From positions 468,508 through 532,507 of the forward strand of contig JAJEKV010000130.1 of the NCBI GenBank assembly GCA_021234155.1: a stretch of DNA of 64,000 nt, given 5' to 3'. Positions within the stretch are counted from its first letter, which is position 1; every line of letters starts with the position of its first letter. Below the pieces are notes generated by a model. It did not search any database. It had not been told where the DNA came from and saw only the letters and a program-made list of their open reading frames with translations. Made by a program: the position numbers and the translations under genes. Positions 32,651-45,140 of this stretch are shown here, in pieces. This stretch comes from Isoetes taiwanensis. Lineage: Eukaryota; Streptophyta; Lycopodiopsida; Isoetales; Isoetaceae.

Positions 32651-35216
32651 GAATGACCTGTGAAATCAACATCCGAATACCGATGTTTTTAATTCCATCT
32701 GACTAACAAAAGACATGTTTACATCTAATATAAAGATAGTAATCCCTTTTTTTACACATTAAAGAATAGATTTTATTTCATTCTCACTGAAAGGCTATCA
32801 AATATATGCTTTGGTATTCAAATGCGATCCAAATACGATTCCTGACCTCTGCCTCAATAGAAGAGCACTTATAAGCTATCACTATTTTGATCTAAGCACA
32901 AGACATAAGACCATGAGGAGAGGTATCAATGCCTTGAAAAATGTGAAGCCTGCTTCATTCCCAAATGGACTACAAAACCAAAGCCAAGATGAAATATCTT
33001 CTTCTTAGTTGAGGGCCATCTATCAGAGTAGGATGCTCGAAGAATGTGTTGGCCATCCAAGGCACCATGAAATAAATTTTGCAACCAAGGCCAGGCAAAC
33101 AAGCATATGCTCAAAAGATTCAATCTTTGCAAGGCAAATTGGATCACATTGATGATGGAATGCAAGTTCCAACAGCAATGCAGAAGGAGTGAATTTTATG
33201 GCTACTAGATAACTCAATTCTTTGACTGAAATTTTTGGAAGCAGTAAAGGGCAAAAGTATGTTGGTGGGGTACAAAAAAACGCGACTCCAGCACTTAGAT
33301 CAATACCTTGGACCTACTATTCTATCATAGTATTCCACTTGTCATTAATTGGAGTTGTTACATGTTTCTATTGATTACCTAATTACCATGTGCTAGTACC
33401 AGTAACACCCTAAATAAGTTGTTGTATGGGATTCTATATGAGTGTTGTCAGCATGTATCCGGACGCCTGCTTTTGCACCCCATCAACATACTTTTGCCCT
33501 AAATGTGTTGATGAGCACAGGCCTTTATTACTCAAAACAATACAAAGAGTACATGGGGGACTCAAAACCTAGTGGAGAAAATGTCCGCGAGAGTAAAACT
33601 ACCCACCACATACATAGTAGAAAAAGAGAAAAAAGAATATCACCAAGAGCATGACTACTATGAATAAATATGAATCTAAAGATAGAGCTTCCAAATGATA
33701 CTTTTGACGTCATCTTTTAAGGAAGAGCGATTATATTCTTTGATAACATGACTACGAGCATCACTGAATACTTGAATATATGGAAAGAGCTGTCCTCTGA
33801 AGATGAAGGGATTTTGTCCTCTTCCAAATGGACCAGGTGTTTCAAGCAGATGCCAAATGGCCCTCTTTTTCAGCTTGGCCCAAGAGATGGAATAGATTGA
33901 CAATAGGATCTATTGACTATTCAAATCACAATGAAAAGGCCCAAAAGCCACTACGAAGCATGCCAAACATTCTTGCATTAGGATATGGAGAAAGTGGATA
34001 GAATAATGCCCATGAAAGGAGTGGCTTAATTGATAGAGAGTCGAAAGAAATGCACATCTGCAAGGAAGAAGTGATTTTGGTCATTAGGAAATTTTAAGAA
34101 GAGATTTTTTGGTCAGCTGTCCAAAATTCTACAACGAAAATAATGTATTATCGCACAAAGTATTGGTCGTAAACAAAAACAACTTCAAGTAAACAGTATT
34201 CCCATGTCTTAAGGAAGGAAATTTTATGCAGCATCTTAGAAGATAGAGTCTTTTCGAGTGGGCATCAAAATGATGCGAACAATTTTTTTTGAAAAACGTC
34301 AAATCACCATAACAAATGATCTGCAATGCCAAATTGACTGAAACATGCATAGCAGCACCATTGCATATTTGGGGCAATCCATAGTGCCTCTGGAAGAATC
34401 TAAGCAAGATGGTGACCTAAAAACAATCTGTTCTCACTCCGGCTTCTGCATGCAAGCTTCCCAACGAACTGGCAGTTCTGAGCAGTTTTCAGGGCTTTTA
34501 TATGGGAGCTCCTCCACAGTCAATTGCAGCCCTCAATCCATCTTCCTCCCAAAATCTACAACTTCTAATTAGAATATGCGAAGCATATCTTATTTTCACC
34601 CCATCCATCCCTAGGCTTTGCGCTATGGGGAGTTCAACTTTTATTTCTAGTACGTTTTCAACAAGTCTTTGTTGATTGTGCCGCCGCTTAGTATGGGACG
34701 GTAGATTAGTCGGAGATGGAGATTTTGCGATGGAAGAAAACAGAGCGCTTTATTTGTCAACCACGGTCATGTTTGAATAAAAAAAAGAACAGGTTTTTGT
34801 GGACAACAGATTTTCTTACTACTGTCATGTTAAAGCCATAAGGTTGAGAAATTATGTGGGGCATATGGTTTTGGTGAAGGTGGCCCGAAATATGACGGTT
34901 AGGGTTCCATTGTTTCTTTTGTTTTTTTTTTTTTTCCTCATTAGCATGGTCTGAGCAAACAACGACTGTAACGAATTTGTGGCAGCCATGGTCCGATGAA
35001 GAGGGCCGACCAGATGTGGATGGCGCGATGGCGGACATGCTGAACGGCCAGATGTTCCTCCTGCTATGTTGGATGGTGCTAGGCATGTGTGTTGCCAGAA
35101 AGGGCCCTGAGATTCTGCTGGATTTCACATAAAGGATCGGCTGTCGGGGTCTGAGTGCAGGGTTTGGTGGCGATGGGCAGTTCGTCTTCTCCAGCAGGTA
35201 GTGACTGAATTCAGTC
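32651..35216. other. Unassigned DNA, possibly old retroelement debris
   Basis: A minus-strand frame at 33023-33217 contains CDPICLAKIESFEHMLVC, spaced like the zinc-binding domain found at the end of plant LINE ORF2. It may be a degraded LINE fragment; nothing around it confirms this. Nothing else is recognised. Confidence 0.4.
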
Positions 35217-37140
35217 ATGTTTCTTCGTAGGCTGGCCAGGGGTGTGTCCAAGGGCTTTGTGGATGCTGAGGGGAGGCCATCAGAAAGCAGTGCTGTGGCA
35301 GCATGCAGAGATCTGTGGGAAGGATTCAAGCTCTATGGTGATGTGAATATGCACAAAGCCAATTTTGAGGAAACTCCAAACAGCGTGCCTGATGATGGTG
35401 GGGTTCAACAGAACCAGGAGTTTGAGTTTGTGAATTTACCAGGGTTTTCTGTTGCTGCTAACACAAACCAGGTTGCTAGTAAGACAGATACCAGTTCAGC
35501 AGGAAGGTCCATGTTTTTGAAGGGGGGCCTGGCAAACAAGTGTTTGCTGGTAAGAAGAACTTAGTAGTGAGGAAGAGAATTATTGCGAAGCCTCCAAGAG
35601 CGTCTGTTCCACACATGGATCAGCCCTCTTCCTTGGATGTTAGTGTAACTGTTAGCATAGGGGGAGTGGATGTGTGGGATGCTGTGTACAACTGCGTATG
35701 TAGGTTCTTGGATGCTGAATGCTTTAATGGAATTGTGAGCCTAGAGAGAGGATTCGACTTAGACCATCATTCATCTGCAGTGCGTATTCAGGATTGTTTT
35801 GTCGAATCCTATAGCAGTGAATGCCAGGTTGAAGAAGTACTTGGGTTGGATACACACAAACCGGCTGGTGCTGTTATTCTGTGTAAGACCCTAAGAGACA
35901 CCAAGCTGCACTGTTATGAGGGGATGCTAGGTTACTGTCTAAAGGACATGGGGAAGATGCATCATAGGCATCACATGAAGGGTGTAACTGCTGAACAGAT
36001 TGAATGTGGAAAAGATTTATATGCGCTCTATGGAGCTGGTGACATTAAGAACTGTGTTACTTTTGATAACCGCAGTTGCTTTTAAAGGTTGGGCACTTCC
36101 ATCTTCATCATGTGAGGAGACAATTGACTGCATCTTTGATTCAGACTGTCTGCAGTATGCTTCTTACGGAGAAATTTGTGCTTAGTGGTGTATGGATTCT
36201 TATATCCAACACTGCTTTCATTTCCCAGCAGCGTGTGGAGGCTACTTGGTGATTAACTCTGAATCCCAAGTACACCACTCATAGTGACGTGAGGAGTGTG
36301 GTCTATGGGCTTCCTCCTAGAATAGTTCCGGTAGAGCAGGTTGAGAAGGCGAGAAGGAGATTCTGGGATGCTAAGGCAGTTATTGAGGATGGTGAAGAGA
36401 GTGATCAGAACGAGAAAAGTAGCAGACACATCCTTGGCTGGCTGGCCATCTTACATCCCTTTCAATTTCTAGGATTGATCCTTCTCTACTCAGTAAGTTA
36501 GGGGTTGTTTCCTTTACTCATGTACATATTTCTTCGTTTTAATGTAAGCACGATCAAAGAAGTTAGCATTGCTATGGCCGATGCAGATAGGGAGGTTGTT
36601 TTCAGCCCACTTGTAAATATAGATACTGACTCCGATGAAGAACTGGAGAAGTGTGGTCATGCTACAGGTGAGAACAAGTCTGAGTGTTTTCACCTTCACG
36701 TTGACATGGATTTGGTATCAAAGGAGACGATGATGAGCATTAGGGAGTGTAAAACTGCTATGTGCAACACGATTTAATGCTTGGAGGAAGCTTTGCACTG
36801 TCTAGACATGGAAGATTTGAAGGTTTCTTTGAAGCAACACAGAGTCTTCCGTGGTTACATGAACCTCATGCGTGCTCTCTTCAGAAGGCACAATAACACC
36901 TTTGGAGCGTCTTGGCGAAATTTGTACTTTTCGCGCACTATGCGGGCTGAGATGGCTATGGGAAGCCGTGTGTTTTTTGTTTTACCTCATTTATTCTTTG
37001 TCCAGTTTATGGTTGTTCTGTGTACAGAGGTTGTCTATCTTGTGTATGGGCTGCTTGCTTATGAAGCCTCTTCTTCAGGCTTCTTTGTGAAGCTACCCGT
37101 GTTTTTTATGAATGCAAAAGTTTCGGGTTTCTATGTATAA
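35217..37140 (+). pseudogene. Replitron-like HUH (Rep) transposase gene, decayed
   Basis: Frames 35217-35564, 35540-36085, 36289-36501, 36505-36777 and 36781-37140 succeed one another on the plus strand. The middle one has a Rep-like core: VSIGGVDVWDAVYNCV, FNGIVSLERG, then DHHSS where a His-x-His motif would stand, GAVILCKTLRDTKLHCYEGM and the tyrosine motif GYCLKDMGK (Tyr with Lys three residues on). This order is what I know of Replitron transposases: Y1 HUH endonucleases without a helicase. The HUH pair looks degraded. The region after 36085 continues in other frames with HHVRR and PRIVPVEQVEKARRRFW. No terminal repeats were identified. Confidence 0.6.
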
Positions 37141-40100
37141 CTTGGAGTTCGTATATGTAATTTGATGTCTCTGTTCCAGTTCTCTACATCTGCTATTTCG
37201 TTGTTAAGAATGTCTTTACGTGGTGCAATTGTTTCTGTAATGTGGGTCTCCACATGTAATTTGTCTTCGTTAGGTTGTTTCTATGATGTCAATGAAATGT
37301 AATTTCCATGCATTTACACAGTTACCAAATTATCTGAATTAGCTGGTTGATTTTACTCTGTTCTATTTGTCTTGCATACGTATAAGTACCTGTATAAATA
37401 CATGTATGGGGAGCAACGACTTCTACATGGGTGTGATGTGGAAATTCCAGGGCCCTTGATTTGAGATATTCGTGGAATCATATCTGGATTCAATGATCCA
37501 GAGTGAGGGAAGAAATACACCGAGTTTTTGGGTTGCCCCTAAGGGGGCAAACCCTTGTTCATGTGGGTTTTAGGCATATTCTAAGTATATGCTAGAATAT
37601 TCTTAGAATATGTTGGAAGGCGCTAAAACCCTTTGTTGTTGTGGCGGTTGCCATCGTTCTTTGAGGCGACCCAGCGTGCAAAGCGGGCTAACCGGTATTG
37701 CTATTTCTCTCGAATCGAGAGCGAGCTCTTTTGTCTATCTCTTCTCGAATCTTGTGTTGCTCTATCGCCATAGCTGGATTTGTGTAACTCTCGTTAAGAA
37801 TGGATTTGACTTGGCCAGTGCACAAGATTTGAGGATTTGTCGACGCCATCCTTTTGAAGCTCAGCTATGGCGTAGATATTTTCGCAATCAACTATGAGAA
37901 GACTCGCCAAAGGGGAGCCTTTTTTCTCCAGCAGGTATAAGTGGAAGGGTGAGGTTTTTAGAAGATAATACAAAAAAGAGGAAAAAGGAAGATTTTTCCA
38001 CAGAAACAAGGGTTTTTTTGAGGATTTTGTTTTGTAGAAACAAAGGGTTTTTGTGGAAGAAAACTACGGATTTTTGTTTCATTCTACGCATCATAATTTG
38101 TTCATTTAGCATCACTATATGTCTCTACGCTCGGCTCCAAGATCGCTATAGTTAAAGCTTGATAATGCTGTTTGCTTGGTATTAGAAAACAAGGGATTTT
38201 AGTGCAGATACATGGGATTTTTTCCACTATTCTTGATTGCATGGGGTCGATTCTCTCTTTCATGGTTGATTAGTGTTTTTTTTTTTCTTCTCTTCTTCCA
38301 GTACCAGGAGTTCTTAAGGCACCGATTTGTATTATGCAAGAGGGCCGATCTTTTCTATATTGATTCTTGCAGATCGACACTTGTAAAAGGGCCTATTTTT
38401 TGAAAGAAAAGAGCGAGAAGGCAAAAAGCGGGGGTTTTTGTCTTGAGAGACAGAGGATCTTTTACCTATTGATGATTGCAGGCCAATGTTTTCTCTATTG
38501 TTTCTTGCAGAGCCCGATTTTTTTCTCCTCAAGAAGTTCTAACAGGCACTAAGATGGCAAAAATAGGGAAAAAGAAAGGAAAGGACAAGATGACCTGTAA
38601 ACACCTGTAACATTTGCTGCTTTACTACTTGGATTCTTGTCTAAAGAAAGGTTGGCAATTGGAAGTTAGGTAATGATCAAACCCTGCCCTTATTACAGTC
38701 AAGCGATAAAGTCGGGCAATGTTGAAGCGTTACACGGAGAGGGTTTCTTGGCTCTTGTACTGTCCTAGGCGTTTTACGGTGAGAAGATGACTCTATCACC
38801 TGTGGAGATTTCTTTGTTTGTCATATCTTGATTAGAAATCTGTTGAGGCTATCTCTTCTCTTTTTTTCAGGCATTTCATTTGTCTTTGAATATGATAACT
38901 ACTGAGACACACAATGATGTGAAAGGTGATTGACTCATGCAAGCACTCATCGTGACAACTATTTAGCTCTTCTGGAAGGTCCGAGGACTAATGTTCTTTT
39001 GTAAATCTATTGGATAACATCTCATTCTTTTAAGGCCACTATGCCAATCTATTGTACATATGCTTGTGATGACTAACAAAAGATTGGATCGGGCTAATTC
39101 AAAACCTACAATTGTATTATATCTTCCTTGGAGAACATGACCCTACTATTCTTTGTAGGCGAGGCTTCCGGACATAGCAACAACAAAGCGTCGAGGGGAT
39201 TTTATTGACCTTTCATGGTTGGTTAGCTCAATATTTCTTTGATTCAATGGTTTGTGAGCCGTTTGGCTCGTAATTAGTACAATGTTAGGAGTTAATAAAA
39301 GCACATGGTAATCAACCATAAATGTCACAAACATGCGTGTTGCCTTGTCATGTATACGTGGCATGTCAAGCGATATGAGCTAGCATCGGATCTTGAAATG
39401 CTAAGTCGGTGTGAAGCAAAGGACAATTTGTTACAAAGGGCGGGGTTAATTCTCAGGCTTCGGACACGGAAAATGTGCAAGCGATTTTCACGGACCTCAT
39501 TTTTTTTCTTTCTCGTGATGGCCACAATGCTTGAGGTGAGTATATCATTTTACATCCTTATACAAAGATACAAGGCTATCATCATGTATTCGTCAAAAGA
39601 TGGAATTGAATTTGACTTTGGCGATTGATATTTTTACCCAACCATATATATTCCTCCGAACATCAACCAAACATTTAGTGCTTCTCTCTCCCTCGATTCG
39701 TGGTATGCGAGCATTGCATGCCATATCATGAATTTTTATAATAAAGAATAAGTACAAATTTTTGTTCCTCATGCACCGAGAAAAGTGCATCTTCGCCACA
39801 ATAAGATTGTTATTGTGCCTTTTGAACATTTCGTTTTGTTCCCGGCCTTTTCGAGATACTATGTGCTTGATGTAGATAGTTCGACAATTTTTCTCATGCG
39901 AGAAGCGACATGCGTGGTTGTATGTAAAATACATGGGTGCGTACAATTTCCATTACTGATGTAACTACACGAAGCATTCTTCATGAATGGCTAATGTGTT
40001 TTAGACAAAGAACATAATCACGTTAATCCCAATTGCTCTAGGCACTGAGCTTCGCAAGCCTCTTCTTGGTCCATATACATATCATAAACAAAAGAAAACA

Positions 40101-40436
40101 AAACAACACAAAACAAAACCCCCATTCAAACCATTAATAAGCCCTGACACATGAAATGATCTAACAAGAACCATGAAAATGAAACGACGACAAGAAACAT
40201 GAAAACACACCTTTGGGCCACCAGAGGGCAACCAGAGGGCAACCCGTTGTGCGCAGCACCTTGTTCTGATTTGAAGTTGGTTCAATCATGACCGTGGTTG
40301 TTACATACATAAGGCGCTCGGAAGAAAACTGTTATTTTTGGGCCATACCCTTTTCCCACGTAATCGACATACGTGGTTATTAATATTATACTCTGTTTCC
40401 AAAATAGGAAATAGGAAATCGAGCAAGCCAAAATAA
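37141..40436. other. Unassigned intergenic DNA
   Basis: No supported gene. Around 37970-38540 phrases such as GGGTTTTTG and TTCTTGCAGA recur irregularly, suggesting old degenerate repeats. The last few hundred bases are the upstream region of PEX11A. No clear TATA box was identified. Confidence 0.55.
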
Positions 40437-40473
40437 TGGCCGCTACGGCGAACACTCAACCTCCAGGGCAGCG

Positions 40474-41467
40474 ATGTCGGATGCTACCGATTCGGGGGAG
40501 CGCCCTTTTCTGGATCATTTAGAAGCCTATCTTAGCCGCCGTGATGGTATCGACAAACTCCTCAAAATCCTTCGTTACTCTTGCAGACTTTTTTTGGCTT
40601 CTTCTTTTGCACCTTCTCCAAAATCAGAGCTTGCTGTTCGCCTCAAGGAGTTTGAAACCAGCGTAGGTGTTAGCCGAAAGGCCTTTCGGTTGGGGAAATT
40701 TGTGCAGGACTTGAATGCATTGCGGACTTCCGTTAGCAAAACTGGGTTCTGGTCCTTGCTAACATCCAAAGATGGGGTTCTTGAGCTTGTGGCTTATGGA
40801 GGTGAAGGCATTTATTATTTTGTGGAGCAATTTGTCTGGCTGGTAAGATGATTTTCTTGTATGAAATATAACTTTGTAAAGCTGATCAGCTTTTGACATT
40901 ATAGTTTCCCTTGCTTATTACTTCGTAATTATTTAAATTTCTTTCTAAATGGTTCGATTAGTCTTTTATGGGCCTTACTCTTTAGTACAAATCCATTCTT
41001 GTCTGTTCCCTGTAGTGTTCATTTAAGCCTCCTCTCTCAGAATTATAACTCATGTTTTACTGTCTGTGAAACAGACTAAAGCAGGCCTTCTTCATAAACG
41101 TAATGCTAAACAGTTGCAAAAAGTTAGCGCATGGGCTGAGTTCGTTGGATACTTTGGAAGTGTGGTATTGAAATATATTCAGGTTTCAGCAATGCTGGAA
41201 AAGGAGCAAAGAATAATTCATGGCTACATTAAGAAAGCAGAAGAGGCTGGCACACAAGTTCCAGATCATGTGTTGTGGCAACTGCGGACCATACAAACAA
41301 AACGTTTTATGAAAACTCTTTCAATTGTTCAAGATTTTGCTGATGCCCTACTTGCTTTGAGTGACATAAGAGATGGAAAGGGAAGGCTTTCTGGGCCCTT
41401 TTTGCTTAATTTGGCTGGTTTGGTTTCTGCATTGATCAGTACTCACAAAAATTGGCTCAACTCTTAG
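40474..41467 (+). CDS. PEX11A: Peroxisomal membrane protein PEX11A (two exons)
   Basis: PEX11 proteins sit in the peroxisomal membrane and drive its elongation before division. Exon 1 is 40474-40842 (123 codons) with donor CTG|GTAAGA. Exon 2 is 41075-41467 with acceptor AAACAG|ACT; both are phase 0 and give 253 residues, close to the ~250 usual for PEX11A. Signature text includes [69 protein letters not shown] and the C-terminal [14 protein letters not shown] with STHKNW. These match PEX11A rather than the PEX11B or PEX11C/D/E groups. An upstream ATG at 40435-40437 is out of frame and gives a short peptide, so 40474 is preferred. No break is seen; it appears functional. Confidence 0.93.
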
Positions 41468-44400
41468 CCATCGTTACCATATTTATTGGGAACATATATT
41501 TATCTATTCTAATAATTAATTGTGATTAATTAGTAATGAAGCACTCATTCTTACAGAGCTCTTAATATTGTGACAAACACCCATTGATGCATCGGGGGTG
41601 ATTCATCTTCCAGAGAAGAATTTGGCATCTTTAGATCTATTAGACTCATCGTTGCTACTTGGACATGTGATTTATTTTCAGCGAAAGCGAACATGCACAA
41701 TTCGCTTGATCTCATGGCTTTCTTAAGGCGGTAAGATTTAATGCAGTATTTGCGATGTATATGTTTGTCATGGTTTGCAAATTTTGTCTGCAGTCCTTGT
41801 TGATGACAATAATATTTCATGTTGTGCTATGCTTTGCTAGCATGCTGCCTCAGTGCTCCAGTAGAATCTGTTAACATTAGATTTCTTTAGCTCATGTTGT
41901 GCACCCATGCTGAGGATGCGGCTACTAGATCTTCATGGGAAAAGGAAGTAGAGTTGGCTTGATCTCATGGCTTCCAGTCAAGTTCTAGTTAAAGGAGGTG
42001 CAAGGTTAGAATCTTAATATCTACTTTTGGACATTAGAATTGCTGTAATTATAATTCATGCAAACTCACCTTGTGCAGCTTAACCAGTTGGGGTTTGTCA
42101 GACGATGGCAACCTTTCAACAACTTAAATGCATCATATGCACCAACACATAAACGTGATTATGACAATTAGAATGAACTGATGGACCATTCAGAGATTTC
42201 AATATTTGTTGCAAGCTTTTAGATTTGGTAAACTCAGCCACCAGATCTGTGTGTGATTGGAAACAGGCTGGTTTCAGTCTAAAGGTGGTGCAAGGTTAGT
42301 CATCAAAGGGCTTACTGATACATGCAGGGCTTACTGATACATGCAGCGTGACCCCATCCAATAAGAGCGTTTTACCACCAAATCTTGGCCGAGTCTGATG
42401 GTAGTATGATCTAAGTCACATTTACAAGCACCAATGTGACAAATCTAGCCTGCTTGGATTGAAGTTCCAATACAAATGAAGCAAAGAGCTGCGCATGTAG
42501 GGAATATACAGCTGAGCTGTTTCGGCTAATCTGTTGTAGTCAATTGTGCTTAGTCATTCAGGACACTGTTCCCTATAAATAATCTATACAAGAATTTGTT
42601 GCGGAGTGGATGCTAACAGTTTGAATTGCTTTGAGGTGCAAACGGAAGAGAAATAAACAGTATATGTTATATGTAATTGGTACATCTTTGGAAGAAATCT
42701 AGGACGATAAGCTAGCTACTTTGTCCCATAAAGTCCTGAATTCATGAATTCAGGTGACCAATCAATAGGATTGCCTTAGTTTGGAGTTAGGTTTTAATCT
42801 GAACCTTCCTCCATGATTTGACATTATAATGCCCGTATATATAGGATTCCCATCTGGATCCTACAATAAAAAACAAAGAAAATATCAAATTAAAGAGATG
42901 TTTTTCCATATCCATAAATTCGTTATCAAAACATATATAAATCAGTTTGTAATTTTTCATTTTCCTTTTTTCTTGTTCTGCGCCGCAATCGACGCTCTTC
43001 TCCTCGTGCCAGGTAGCACGCCATACCCATCTAACAGAGGATGGAGGTTGCTTGCTGGTTACGGCATCGTTTTTCTGCCACGTTTTCTGAGCAACATGCA
43101 TGGGTGCTTCTGGCGCCACGTTCATCCCAGTGTTCTCCCATATTTGTAAAAAATCACAGCTTAGATTACATATTAGATCACAGCTTGCGCTTGCTATTTT
43201 TTCTGTGCTTTTTATCGTGTCTCGATGCCTGGCACAATGGCGCCTTCGGAACCCTTTGGAGATCTGCATTTTCTTCATGAATCCGGATCCCGAGAATAGA
43301 AATCGGCTTCCTTCTTTGCATGGCTTTATTTTTTGAAAATATGTTCGACTCAATGCGCATCCGCATTTTGTGACTTAGTGGAAGAAAGAAGCAGGGCACA
43401 TGATAGTCTATCTTGGCAGTTATATTTCTTCGCTTTGCTGGGTGAAGTCACTGACACTCATCTAAATCCTGCAATGAGGAAGCCTGACGAGTTTCTCAAG
43501 CATCATAATCAGTCGTCTGAGGTATTGAAAACAGTCTTGCAATTTATTCATGTAGTCTCAACCGCATATGAAAGATCGTTATTTTGCATTTCTTCCTAGT
43601 TCCTGCTATATTTTTGAAAGCCATTTAGTTTCTATACGCAGCTTGTGAGGGAAGTGTGATAATGTTTTATGCCATTACCAATCATTCTGCTTGCATTCCA
43701 AGATTTCATATTTAGGTTTCCTCTGTATTGCAATCTCTATTTTCTGACCTATGTGAATGTATTGCTTTCTGTTTCTTCTTGACTCCATCGCTCATCCAAG
43801 TTTCCAACTCCATAGCTGAAAGGTGGTTTATTTGTGTATTCCTTATGTAGATTGAGATAGACTTTTGTACAACTCATTTTTTCAGTAATACAAATGCTCT
43901 TCTCGTTTGTTCACTTGCATGCTCTTTTCTTTTTTCCCAGATATTATAATCTAAAAGTTAATTTTATGCAGTCCTAGAAACTTTGTGACTGGACTCCATA
44001 ATGCCTATTAATGTCTCTCTTACTATTCTGCCTTGAAGAAATTATTGGATCCAATTATGCTGGTTTTGCACATGGGTACATGTTGTTATGGGTATGAAAT
44101 TATTTGGATCTGACTGAAGATGCATTGTGACATTCCATTAGGTATTCATTCAACCTTCACAAATAGTTAAGGGACGCTGGGGTATGGACAGCTGAGGTGT
44201 GTTTAGGGACGCTAGACATGGTTTGATTTAAAGATATATATCAGAACATGTGGTTTTTGCATTGCTATTCTATTCGGCATGATCTCACAAACAACATCAT
44301 GTCATTTCTTCTTATCTTACCAACAAAACCCACTGAACAAGGTTGCATATTAAACGGGAGCAAATCATTGAAACGGGAGCAAAAGGAATATTCCTCAAAG

Positions 44401-44700
44401 ATTCCCTTTTTTTTTCAAAAAAAGAGCTAAAATGAGGTAAAATTTTTATTTTGATCATAAAATTGCATTTTGACCCCCCCCCAAAATCACTCAATTTTTA
44501 TGCAAAGAGAAAATTGACTATGTCAAAGTGACACTTTTCCTCCTACAGTTAGAATTTACGAAATGTGTTTCTAGAGAAAACCACTAATTTAAAGTGTCGC
44601 CCCTACACAACATTTTGTTAGCTTGGATTGTATTCGGAAAAGGTACATTTAGGTTATAGTGAGCCATTTTTTTAATGATATAATATTTCAAAGTACCAAA
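41468..44700. other. Unassigned DNA downstream of PEX11A
   Basis: No supported gene. An 18-bp phrase, GGCTTACTGATACATGCA, is repeated in tandem around 42308-42345. Two moderately long open frames, 42787-43353 minus and 43333-43599 plus, show no domain or splice context that I trust. Confidence 0.5.
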
Positions 44701-45140
44701 ATTGTATTCCGGAATATATTTTTGCCATTCGAGAATAACAAAAGTGTATTCAGGAATACACTTTTGCTTTTCTTAGAAGTCAAAGTGTATTCCGAATACA
44801 CTTTTGGTTTTGCTTTCGAAATCTAAAAGGTATTAGGAATACATTTTTCTTTGTATAAGTTTTGAGACTCAACAGTTGAGTGGAATATATTTCCTATTGC
44901 GGATAGCGGTGGGGAAAACCAAGCGACATCAACTAGGTTTTTTAGCATCTTCAATAAATTTCAATGACCTTGCGATTTTATTTTGTTTATTTTATGGGGA
45001 TCTGAGGATTATGGTTCTAAATAATAAAAGGGATTGCTTTTGTTTCTTCTTGGAAGGCTAGGGATACTAGATCATGGTAGCAAAGGAAAGTGGAAAAGTT
45101 ATTCTCGGAATACACTTTGTATTCCGAATACATTTTTAGT
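44701..45140. repeat. Cluster of short perfect palindromes, set 1
   Basis: Several copies of a palindrome built on GTGTATTC-N(1-2)-GAATACAC lie close together. The clearest are 44739-44766 (13-bp arms around AG) and 44782-44104 equivalent positions 44782-44804 (11-bp arms around one base). Shorter or imperfect copies lie at 44705-44716, 44826-44850 and 45100-45137. Arms extend into A/T runs (AAAAG...CTTTT). The same core recurs at 46897-47050. Confidence 0.8.

Noticed and set aside
33023-33217. Second LINE zinc-binding domain on the minus strand
   Set aside because: The Cys/His spacing is suggestive but no RT or endonuclease fragment accompanies it, so it is mentioned only as possible debris.
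40435-40473. Upstream ATG of PEX11A as the true start
   Set aside because: It is out of frame with the PEX11 coding sequence and stops early; at most a short upstream ORF.
42787-43353. 188-codon open frame on the minus strand
   Set aside because: Long for chance but without any domain, start context or splice neighbours; opposite-strand frames of similar quality overlap it.
43333-43599. 88-codon open frame on the plus strand with helical-looking text
   Set aside because: Could be an isolated exon, but no compatible exons with splice signals were found around it and I recognise no family.
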